From positions 1-32,483 of the forward strand of contig JANPBJ010000179.1 of the NCBI GenBank assembly GCA_031430375.1: a DNA stretch of 32,483 bases, in the 5' to 3' direction. This document shows, piece after piece, positions 26,081-32,483 of the stretch. Source of the stretch: JAENVU01 sp031430375 (GTDB lineage: Bacteria; Actinomycetota; Acidimicrobiia; IMCC26256; JAENVU01). The stretch's first letter is position 1. Every line of letters starts with the position of its first letter. The notes beneath the pieces are model-generated. The model searched no databases. It saw only the letters and a list, made by a program, of their open reading frames with translations, and was not told the DNA's origin. The position numbers were made by a program, and so were the translations under genes.

Positions 26081-28335
26081 GCGAGTCGAAGCCGGGCCGA
26101 GACAGTGGGGAGCGTGTCGGGCGGCGCGGACTCGCAGCGCACTCCCGGGGTCTGGACCAAGACCTTGATCTTGGTCGTTCCCGGGACCACCTTCGTCAGC
26201 ATCACCTGCGACAACCCGTCGGCCGGGATCGGCACGGAACGACTCCCGACAATCAGACGACCACGAGACGCATTGGACAATCTGCGAGTGAGCGTGACCG
26301 CCAGATTCCGATTGACGGCCTTGCGCCCCGGATTGACCAGCGAGATGGACCCGCGCGCGCAGATCTCTTCGGCGCCACCTCGACCGACAATCGGGTCGGC
26401 GTCAGTCGCCATGTAGAGCCGTGGCGCGTTCAACATTCGTCGCACCAGCTTCTGGCGATCAGTGGAACTCACGCTGCTCAGCGATGCCGCCGCAGCTGAC
26501 CGTAGGTCCCACGCGATGAGCCGGCGACCCCCGGTCACGATCGGTGCGCCCAACAATCGTCTGAACTTTTTCACCTCGACCACACCGTCGTCGGGAAACC
26601 CCGAGCGATCGATCATCAGCGCCGAGAAGCCCATCGCCGAGAGACCCCGCACGAGTTCGTGAACATGAAGAACCGAGGCTGGCCATTGCCACTCTCCACT
26701 GCGACCGCGGACTCCGCCCGCGCTCCAGCGCAAGCTCCGCGAGTGCAGGTAGCCCTCCTTGATCGGGTCATGCGCCGAGATGCGTTCTACAACACCGTGC
26801 TCCGGGAAATCGGCCACCGGAAGTTGAAACACCATCGCGGCACGCGGCAAGTGTCGTTCGAGCGACGCGACGAACGCCTCATCGGCATGCCAGCGATGTT
26901 CTCGTGCCGCGGTGTTGGCCCTGGCCGCATTCGACGTCGTTGCTTGGGGCATCAGGGCAGGCGACGATTGATCAAGCACGCAACCCACGAGCAACACCGC
27001 GAGGATCGATACCCACGCCAGCCGAGGCCGACGAAACGCGCGGCCCGACGCACCACGCACGATGTACACCCGCACTCGGTCCAGCAGCCGGGCGAACACC
27101 ACGAGGCACGCAAACGCCACCACGATCGCTATCCGCGTCCAGGCGCGGATTCCTCCGAGCCCCGTGAGCTCCAACAGCCGGCTCACTCCACCCTTCGTCG
27201 CGAGGATGAGCGCCGCCAGCACGACGACTCCGAGCCGAGCTTCGAACGTCCACCCGCGATGATCCCCGCCGCGCACCACGCGAACGAGGAGCGCGACCAT
27301 GGCGATCACGAAGCCGACGCCCGCCGCCAGTCCAAGCTGCGCGGTCCCCAGCCCCTGGAGTCCGGGCTCGTGGAGCCGGTCTGCCAGCGCGGCGAACGGC
27401 CCGAACCGATGAGCGGTGATTGGGCTCAACAGCTCCACGATCCGCAGCGGATAGAACTCCGCCACTCCAAGTTTCCGATCGGGAATGCCGAGAATATTCC
27501 TGGCGTGTTGAGCACGGAACAGCAAGGTGGGCAGGTTGGCCAGCACCGATGCGCCGAGGCCAACGACGCCGAACAGCATCGCCATGACCAGCCGACCGGG
27601 GCGGCGATGCGCCAGCGCGCCGACCGTCGCGCAGATCGCGAGCAGCGACAGCAGGAACGCGAGGTAATAAATCCCGGTCACACCGATCAGCACCGTCCCG
27701 AGCAGCCACCACCGGATTCGCCACCAGGCGGCGCGATGACGGAAGGCTCGCACCGACGGCAGCCCGGAATCGGGGCCGAGCACCTTCATGCACAACGCCA
27801 CGATGATCGGGATGCCCACATAGAACGCCAGGTTCTCGTGGGCCGCGCCATTGCGAAAGTGATACGGCGCCAGCGAAAAGAGCACCGCACCCACGAGCGC
27901 GGCTGACCACGAACACCGCAGCGTGCGCATGACCGGGAACGCCACGAGCGCGGTGAGCGGGAACGTCAGGAGCCAGAACAGATTGAACGTGAGCGGGACA
28001 TCGCCGGTGGCGTCGACGATCCCCTTCTTGATTCCGTAGGCGAGAAGATCCCCACCCATTGGCCACTCGGCCCACTCTTGTTTGAACGGGGCGTTGAGCT
28101 GCGGGTTGCTGTTGAACCAGCCGGCCTCGTGCACGTTCTTGATCAACATCATGTCGAGCGTGGCGTCTTGCTCGTCGTCGCGGGGGGCGTGCGCGTACTG
28201 GAACGGCACGTGAAGATCCACATTCCAGAGTTGGATCACCACGGTGATCGCAACGGTGGAGAGCAGTGCCGCGAGCAGCGCCCCGGCAACGAGCGAACGT
28301 TGGCGACTCACCGTGGTTCGAGTTATGGCGCCCAC
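26074..28335 (-). CDS. Large membrane protein, GT-C glycosyltransferase-like
   Basis: Starting from the GTG at 28335 the product has 753 residues; a GTG at 28311 is an alternative, and neither has a clear ribosome binding site. A first transmembrane helix (L-V-A-G-A-L-L-A-A-L-L-S) is followed by a long extracytoplasmic loop with an acidic pair (R-D-D-E-Q-D), then about ten more hydrophobic helices to residue ~410, and a soluble C-terminal part of ~340 residues. This layout (acidic first loop, multi-helix core, extracytoplasmic tail) is that of GT-C enzymes and YfhO-like proteins that use lipid-linked sugars. No sequence motif proves it. It overlaps the P450 gene's end by 13 nt and precedes the GH39-like gene, which supports a role in surface glycans. 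Confidence 0.6.
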   Translation of the reverse strand: MGAITRTTVSRQRSLVAGALLAALLSTVAITVVIQLWNVDLHVPFQYAHAPRDDEQDATLDMMLIKNVHEAGWFNSNPQLNAPFKQEWAEWPMGGDLLAYGIKKGIVDATGDVPLTFNLFWLLTFPLTALVAFPVMRTLRCSWSAALVGAVLFSLAPYHFRNGAAHENLAFYVGIPIIVALCMKVLGPDSGLPSVRAFRHRAAWWRIRWWLLGTVLIGVTGIYYLAFLLSLLAICATVGALAHRRPGRLVMAMLFGVVGLGASVLANLPTLLFRAQHARNILGIPDRKLGVAEFYPLRIVELLSPITAHRFGPFAALADRLHEPGLQGLGTAQLGLAAGVGFVIAMVALLVRVVRGGDHRGWTFEARLGVVVLAALILATKGGVSRLLELTGLGGIRAWTRIAIVVAFACLVVFARLLDRVRVYIVRGASGRAFRRPRLAWVSILAVLLVGCVLDQSSPALMPQATTSNAARANTAAREHRWHADEAFVASLERHLPRAAMVFQLPVADFPEHGVVERISAHDPIKEGYLHSRSLRWSAGGVRGRSGEWQWPASVLHVHELVRGLSAMGFSALMIDRSGFPDDGVVEVKKFRRLLGAPIVTGGRRLIAWDLRSAAAASLSSVSSTDRQKLVRRMLNAPRLYMATDADPIVGRGGAEEICARGSISLVNPGRKAVNRNLAVTLTRRLSNASRGRLIVGSRSVPIPADGLSQVMLTKVVPGTTKIKVLVQTPGVRCESAPPDTLPTVSARLRLAR

Positions 28336-29534
28336 AGTACCGATGAAGGTGCGCCGGTGAGGGTCACGGGGAGGTGTCGGGGACCATTGGCCCAGAACAC
28401 CGGGACCGGTTCGCGCTCGTAACCCGGATCGAGAGTCGCGGTCGCGACGCGGTCCAGGAATACCTCGAGCGCGATCCGACCTTCGAGCCTCGCCAAGGAC
28501 GCGCCGGGGCACACGTGGGGGCCTCCGCCGAATGCGAGGTGGTCCTTCGGACTTGGGCGATCGATACGGAACGCGTCCGGCGTCGTGTAGGTCTGCTCAT
28601 CACGGTTCGCGGAGGCAAGACCGAACGCGACCTTGGCCCCCACCGGAATTGCGACCCCGGAAACTGAGGTGGCCGCAATGCAATCGCGGAGCAGCACATG
28701 AATCGGCGAGTCGTGGCGCAACGACTCCTCGACCGCGACCGGTATCAGCTCCGGCTCGGCCCGGAGTCGGGCGAACAGATCGGCGTCGGCGCACACCGTC
28801 TCGAGGAGGTTGCCGATGAGATGGCGGGTGGTTTCGTTCCCTGACATGAGCAAGAACGCGAGCTGAGTCCGCATCTCCAGGTCGGTCAACCGAACGCCGT
28901 CGACCTCGGTGTGGATCAACCGCGTGACGAAATCGTCGGGAGGTTCCGCCGCAGCCTTGCGCTGGGCGATCATGAGGTCGAGATACGCGGTGAACTCCGG
29001 CGCGACCCCTGCGAGACCTTCTCCGTCGGCGCCATCCTCGCGGCGATTCTTGGTGGCATAGCTGGACTGCACGACGAGGTCGGACCACTCGGAAAACCGC
29101 CAATGGTCATCCGGTTCGACACCCAGCATGTGCGCGATCACCGTGGCCGGAATCGGCGTCACGTAATCGGCCAAGAGGTCACCGCCACCCCGAGCGACGA
29201 TGCCGTCCAGCAACTCATTGCACAGTTGGTGGACAAATGGTTCGACTCGACCGACGCGATGCTGCGCGATGGCTGAGTTGATGATCCGGCGGATCTCGCT
29301 ATGGCGCGGCTCGGGGATCTCGTTGATGAGTTGCTCTTCGGCCGACACCACCACACCGGGTTCACGGAAGCTGGCCTGGAACGTCTCGATGTTCTTCGTC
29401 GCCGCGAGCACGTCGTCGTGGCCCGCGAGGTACACGGCTCCCGATACCGTCGTGGAGACGGGACACTCGGCGCGCAGGTGGGCGAGGATGGCGTAGGGAA
29501 CCCCGCCAGTGGCATCGAGCGGGTCCGCGGTCAT
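28323..29534 (-). CDS. Cytochrome P450
   Basis: A 403-residue bacterial class P450. The haem-binding loop is F-G-G-G-P-H-V-C-P-G, with the axial Cys342; the oxygen-binding I helix reads L-M-S-G-N-E-T-T-R; the K-helix E-x-x-R is E-E-S-L-R; and the R-x-x-R/D-x-F-R-I-D-R segment precedes the haem loop. The ATG at 29534 (M-T-A-D-P) gives the usual length; no strong ribosome binding site is seen. It oxidises an unknown hydrophobic substrate with electrons from ferredoxin. No ferredoxin gene is adjacent. It lies between a DinB-fold protein gene (40-bp gap) and a membrane protein gene (overlap). Confidence 0.9.
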   Translation of the reverse strand: MTADPLDATGGVPYAILAHLRAECPVSTTVSGAVYLAGHDDVLAATKNIETFQASFREPGVVVSAEEQLINEIPEPRHSEIRRIINSAIAQHRVGRVEPFVHQLCNELLDGIVARGGGDLLADYVTPIPATVIAHMLGVEPDDHWRFSEWSDLVVQSSYATKNRREDGADGEGLAGVAPEFTAYLDLMIAQRKAAAEPPDDFVTRLIHTEVDGVRLTDLEMRTQLAFLLMSGNETTRHLIGNLLETVCADADLFARLRAEPELIPVAVEESLRHDSPIHVLLRDCIAATSVSGVAIPVGAKVAFGLASANRDEQTYTTPDAFRIDRPSPKDHLAFGGGPHVCPGASLARLEGRIALEVFLDRVATATLDPGYEREPVPVFWANGPRHLPVTLTGAPSSVLWAP

Positions 29535-29574
29535 GGGGCGCAGCCTGGCATGACTCGCGTGGCCGCGCTGGAGA

Positions 29575-30432
29575 TCAGGAGCTGATGGGCGCGGCGTCGA
29601 ACGTGGCCTCGAGAGCGCCGAGCACCACACGCCACTCAGGCGGAGTTGCCGCCGGCAACGGTGCCCGCAGGCTCAGTGCTTCGACCAATCTCACCGATCC
29701 GCCGCGGAGACAGGGCGTGCCGTCCGGCGCGGGGCCAGTGTGCACCGCGACCGACTCGCCAACGTCGAGCACGAAGTGCGTATCCGGATCGGTTGCTTCC
29801 ACCGCGAATCGTTGGGTGACGGCGGCCGTCGATTCGTTCGCAATGCTCAGCGCCAGCGCCGGACTCAACGCGGCGGCATACCGAAGCGAGGCGCAGACCT
29901 CGTCGGCACAGTTCACCGGATCGAGCCCCAGCGGCAGCGCGACATCGCGTTCGTGGATCCAGCAGTCCCACAGCGCGTGACTGGCGAGCAACCGAACCGG
30001 AACATGACCGGCAGGCGACTCCGCGATCATGGACCACCCTCGATCGTCGAGCCCCTCGAGTGCGCCGAGGAAGCCGTCGTTCGACGAAATGAACTGGTCC
30101 AACACCTCGTTTGGTGTGAGCGTCCGCATCGGCTCCACCATCAACGGCGGCGTCGCGGCGGGGTCGAAGGCTGCGAGCACCCGCGTGGGGTTACCGGCAA
30201 GGCCGGCCGCAACGGACGCTTCCCAGAACACGTTCACGCCGACGATATGGGCCACCACATCCTGGACGGTCCAACCAGCACACCGGCTTGCGGCCTGCCA
30301 CTGCGGCTCATCGAGTCCGGCCAACATCGCCTCGAACCGGCGGCGCTGACGCGCGACCGGTACCACGTGATCGTCCCAGCGTCCGTCGATCGAAATGATG
30401 GGGAGTGCGTCGTAGCGCGGTGAAAGTTTCAT
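29575..30432 (-). CDS. Maleylpyruvate isomerase-like, mycothiol-dependent DinB-fold protein
   Basis: The 285-residue product has the mycothiol-dependent maleylpyruvate isomerase N-terminal domain: R-C-A-G-W-T-V-Q-D-V-V-A-H-I supplies a metal-ligand His and W-D-C-W-I-H-E-R-D-V supplies another. The C-terminal ~100 residues (from V-T-Q-R-F-A-V) form an additional beta domain common in this family. Members use mycothiol, the main thiol of actinomycetes, for isomerisation or transfer reactions. The ATG at 30432 has a TACCGT box 8 nt upstream, so the mRNA may be leaderless. It is divergent from the fucosidase gene and is the first gene of the minus-strand run. Confidence 0.8.
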   Translation of the reverse strand: MKLSPRYDALPIISIDGRWDDHVVPVARQRRRFEAMLAGLDEPQWQAASRCAGWTVQDVVAHIVGVNVFWEASVAAGLAGNPTRVLAAFDPAATPPLMVEPMRTLTPNEVLDQFISSNDGFLGALEGLDDRGWSMIAESPAGHVPVRLLASHALWDCWIHERDVALPLGLDPVNCADEVCASLRYAAALSPALALSIANESTAAVTQRFAVEATDPDTHFVLDVGESVAVHTGPAPDGTPCLRGGSVRLVEALSLRAPLPAATPPEWRVVLGALEATFDAAPISS

Positions 30433-30440
30433 GACCGCCG

Positions 30441-30446
30441 ACGGTA
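30441..30446 (-). promoter_or_regulatory. Putative -10 box TACCGT, leaderless start of the DinB-fold gene
   Basis: On the minus strand TACCGT fits TANNNT and ends 8 nt before the ATG at 30432. There is no Shine-Dalgarno sequence between them. Confidence 0.4.
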
Positions 30447-30552
30447 CCTGCTGAACCCCGACCGGGACCGTGGATCAACGCTGTGACTTCGGGCGCAGGC
30501 GGAACCTCTCGGTGACAGCAACCGTCCCCGCCTTCGCACACGCCTCAGCTCC

Positions 30553-30558
30553 TACGAT
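30553..30558 (+). promoter_or_regulatory. Putative -10 box TACGAT, leaderless start of the fucosidase gene
   Basis: TACGAT fits TANNNT and ends 6 nt before the ATG at 30565. There is no Shine-Dalgarno sequence. It lies in the 132-bp divergent gap shared with the DinB-fold gene. Confidence 0.45.
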
Positions 30559-30564
30559 GCGGGC

Positions 30565-32013
30565 ATGAGCCGACGCAGCGACCTGCTCCGGACGCTGCGT
30601 CGTCATTCGGTTCCGGCGTGGTGGCGCGATGCCAAGCTCGGGATCTTCGTGCATTGGACTCCAGCATCGGTCCCGGGCTTTGCTCCGGTCGACTCGGAAA
30701 TCGGTGAGCTGTTCCAGTCCTCCGATCCCAATCCGCTGGTCCGTTCGCCGTACAGCGAGTGGTACGAAAACTCGATGCGGTTCCCCGACAGCGCGGTGGC
30801 GCGCCACCACCACGAGGTGCACGGCGACCGGCCCTACGCGGCATTCGCGGCGGACTGGCAGGACGGCCTTGCGCAGTGGGATCCCGACGAATGGGCCGCG
30901 CACTTCGCGGCCACCGGTGCGCGGTACGTGGTGTTCGTGGCCAAGCATGCCGATGGCTACAGCCTGTGGCCCACCGACGTCGCCCACCCCCACCGTTCGG
31001 CATGGCACTCGCCGCGCGATGTGGTCGGCGAGATGGCCGAGGCCGTACGCGGCGCGGGGATGCGCTTTGGCATCTACTACTGCGGCGGACTCGACTGGAG
31101 CTTCGAGCCCCGCCCCATGGGTTCCATGGCCGACGCGATCGCCTCGATACCCCGCGGGAACTACCCGGCCTACGCGGAAGCGCAAGTCCGCGAACTCATC
31201 GAGCGGTATCGGCCGAGCGTCGTGTGGAACGACGTCGCATGGCCGACCGAGGCCAATCGTCTCTGGCCGTTGCTGTGCAACTACTACGAACGGGTCCCCG
31301 ACGGCGTCATCAACGACCGGTGGATGCCATGGAACCCGCTGTTCGCGGCGGCGCGCACCAACCTCGGCGCTCGGCTGATCGACGCGGGTTCGCGTCGACA
31401 GGCTCGCCGCGATACCGGACTGTTGCCCCCGAAGCCTCCCCACTTCGATGTTCGCACCCCGGAGTACCTCACCTTCCCCGACATACGGCGCGAGCCTTGG
31501 GAGACAGTGCGCGGGATGGACCGCAGCTTCGGCTACAACGCCAACTCGCGACTCGAGCATTTCGTCACCCACGATGACCTGCTCTGGCTGCTCACCGACG
31601 TCGCGGCCAAGGGCGGGAACCTGCTCCTCAACGTGGGACCGCGCGGCGTTGACGCACAGATACCGGACGAGCAGCTGACGCGCCTCACGTGGTTGAGCGA
31701 GTGGGTAGTTCCCCATCGCGATGCGATCACCGGGACCCGTCCCTGGGTCACCCCCGGGACCACCACGCTCGAAGGTCATCCGCTTCGGTACACCGCACGC
31801 GACAACACCGTGTTCGCGTTCGTACGCGGCACGCAGGCTCGGATCACCCTGCCGGATGTACGCGCCACCACCACAACCACGGTCACGACCATCGACGGTG
31901 AAGCCCGGCGGTGGCACGACTCGCCGGCGGGCATCGTCGTGAATCTTCCCAACCCGGCCCGCAGCATGGAGCCCATGGTCGTTGCATTGACCCAGGTGGA
32001 TGCTCGACACTGA
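30565..32013 (+). CDS. GH29 alpha-L-fucosidase
   Basis: A 482-residue protein of normal GH29 length. The N-terminal TIM barrel has W-W-R-D-A-K-L-G-I-F-V-H-W (residues 19-31), K-H-A-D-G-Y-S-L-W (127-135; the family usually reads K-H-H-D-G-F) and V-V-W-N-D-V-A-W, in which Asp223 is in the position of the catalytic nucleophile. N-L-L-L-N-V-G-P-R-G (near 352) is the other hallmark, and a small C-terminal beta domain follows (~390-482). The enzyme removes terminal alpha-L-fucose. There is no signal peptide, so it is probably cytoplasmic and acts on imported oligosaccharides. The following gene encodes an ABC-type binding lipoprotein, though of the amino-acid rather than sugar type. The nearby GH39-like glycosidase is on the other strand. 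Confidence 0.9.
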   Translation: MSRRSDLLRTLRRHSVPAWWRDAKLGIFVHWTPASVPGFAPVDSEIGELFQSSDPNPLVRSPYSEWYENSMRFPDSAVARHHHEVHGDRPYAAFAADWQDGLAQWDPDEWAAHFAATGARYVVFVAKHADGYSLWPTDVAHPHRSAWHSPRDVVGEMAEAVRGAGMRFGIYYCGGLDWSFEPRPMGSMADAIASIPRGNYPAYAEAQVRELIERYRPSVVWNDVAWPTEANRLWPLLCNYYERVPDGVINDRWMPWNPLFAAARTNLGARLIDAGSRRQARRDTGLLPPKPPHFDVRTPEYLTFPDIRREPWETVRGMDRSFGYNANSRLEHFVTHDDLLWLLTDVAAKGGNLLLNVGPRGVDAQIPDEQLTRLTWLSEWVVPHRDAITGTRPWVTPGTTTLEGHPLRYTARDNTVFAFVRGTQARITLPDVRATTTTTVTTIDGEARRWHDSPAGIVVNLPNPARSMEPMVVALTQVDARH

Positions 32014-32112
32014 ACGAACCGTTCACACGATGGACTAGCGCCTCGCGAACCTCGGGTCGCCGGGACAGATACACCATTTCGAACGTCAGCGCCGGGTGAC
32101 CGCCGATCCTGA

Positions 32113-32142
32113 TTGCCGCGGCTCGGTGAACGCCGTTAAAGT
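32113..32142 (+). promoter_or_regulatory. Candidate promoter of the ABC binding-protein gene
   Basis: TTGCCG (32113-32118) is followed after 18 nt by TAAAGT (32137-32142), a good TANNNT -10 box. It lies 31 nt before the TTG start at 32174, within the 160-bp gap after the fucosidase gene. Confidence 0.45.
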
Positions 32143-32173
32143 GCTCCGTTCAGCTTCTGATTCGGGGGATCCG

Positions 32174-32483
32174 TTGCCTAGTAACAAAGTCGTCGCGTCC
32201 ATGGGACTTGTCCTCGCGCTTTTCGCTACCGGCTGCAGCGAATCAGCGAAGCCGAACGCCGGCGTCGGAAGCTCCAGCACCACCCTCGGAAAGACTGCCG
32301 CCGACTGCAAACAGGCCGCGTCCATCGTTGCGTGCGCACCGCCAGGCACGATGCTCGCGCCCTACCTCCCGAAGAAGGCCACCGTTGCCACCGGTTCCCC
32401 GATCGTGATTGGCACCATCAATCAGGACACCGGCGCTGCTGGGGCGTTCCCGGAGCTGACCGCCGCCGACAAAGTCGCGGTCG
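32174..32483 (+). CDS. ABC transporter substrate-binding lipoprotein, branched-chain amino acid type (partial, cut by right edge)
   Basis: The frame stays open to the window end (103 codons seen). A TTG at 32174 has GGGGGA 4 nt upstream; an in-frame ATG at 32201 is an alternative but lacks a ribosome binding site. The product begins with a lipoprotein signal (M-G-L-V-L-A-L-F-A-T-G-C), so the Cys would be lipidated. A low-complexity Ser/Thr linker follows, then a Cys pair, then P-I-V-I-G-T-I-N-Q-D-T-G-A-A-G-A-F-P-E, which is the opening strand and ligand loop of periplasmic-binding-protein type 1 (LivK/Peripla_BP_6) family members. The rest of the protein and the transporter genes lie beyond the window. 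Many actinomycete paralogs bind ligands other than amino acids. Confidence 0.7.
   Translation, partial: MPSNKVVASMGLVLALFATGCSESAKPNAGVGSSSTTLGKTAADCKQAASIVACAPPGTMLAPYLPKKATVATGSPIVIGTINQDTGAAGAFPELTAADKVAV

Noticed and set aside
26659..27906. 415-codon plus-strand frame opposite the membrane-protein gene
   Set aside because: Its composition (Arg, His, Gln, Glu-rich) is the complement of hydrophobic helices; no domain is recognisable.
30475..32010. 511-codon minus-strand frame opposite the fucosidase gene
   Set aside because: Antisense shadow; the plus strand carries all the GH29 motifs and a promoter-adjacent start.

Overview
The window is high-GC DNA with dense, actinobacterial-style gene layout. 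Several protein families fit an actinomycete, most likely of the class Acidimicrobiia: two mycothiol-dependent maleylpyruvate-isomerase-like (DinB-fold) proteins, a siderophore-interacting protein, and starts that look leaderless, with a TANNNT -10 box 6-8 nt before the start codon. The taxonomic call is an inference from composition and gene families, not from a marker gene. No rRNA, tRNA, CRISPR array or insertion sequence was seen.

Region 1 (1-10143, + strand) is one giant gene that begins before the window. It opens with the last ~190 residues of a TPR-like helical region of the kind that ends actinobacterial AAA-ATPase/nucleotidyl-cyclase or LuxR-type regulators. It then runs into an uninterrupted array of 23 NTF2/SnoaL-like modules of two alternating kinds (A with a D-x-R-R motif, B with a V-D-H-R motif): nine A-B pairs, then A-A-A-A-B. 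A single-base frameshift near 8530 splits the gene. This array is the most unusual object in the window.

Region 2 (10144-15660, + strand) holds seven smaller genes: a DUF4143-type AAA ATPase preceded by a 23-bp tandem repeat, a secreted divergent Cu/Zn superoxide-dismutase-like protein, a multi-pass membrane protein, a small PH-like protein, and a tight three-gene operon (single SnoaL-like protein, TIGR03086-type DinB-fold protein, siderophore-interacting flavin reductase). Two strong hairpins lie in the gaps.

Region 3 (15678-20801, - strand) is a large secreted protein with 14 PKD-like immunoglobulin-fold domains in seven pairs, closed by a post-COAP-1-like C-terminal domain that carries an Asp-rich charged insertion.

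Region 4 (20938-22583, + strand) is a translationally coupled pair: a CHAD-domain protein (a polyphosphate-binding fold) and an orphan ParA/MinD-type ATPase with no ParB. This suggests a system that positions polyphosphate granules.

Region 5 (22580-30432, - strand) is a run of six genes: DinB-fold maleylpyruvate-isomerase-like protein, cytochrome P450, large GT-C-like membrane protein, GH39-like lipoprotein glycosidase, carotenoid oxygenase and short-chain dehydrogenase. The last two form a likely oxidative operon with an operator-like palindrome at its promoter.

Region 6 (30565 to the end, + strand) is a GH29 alpha-L-fucosidase without a signal peptide, and the start of a branched-chain-amino-acid-type ABC transporter binding lipoprotein that is cut by the window edge.
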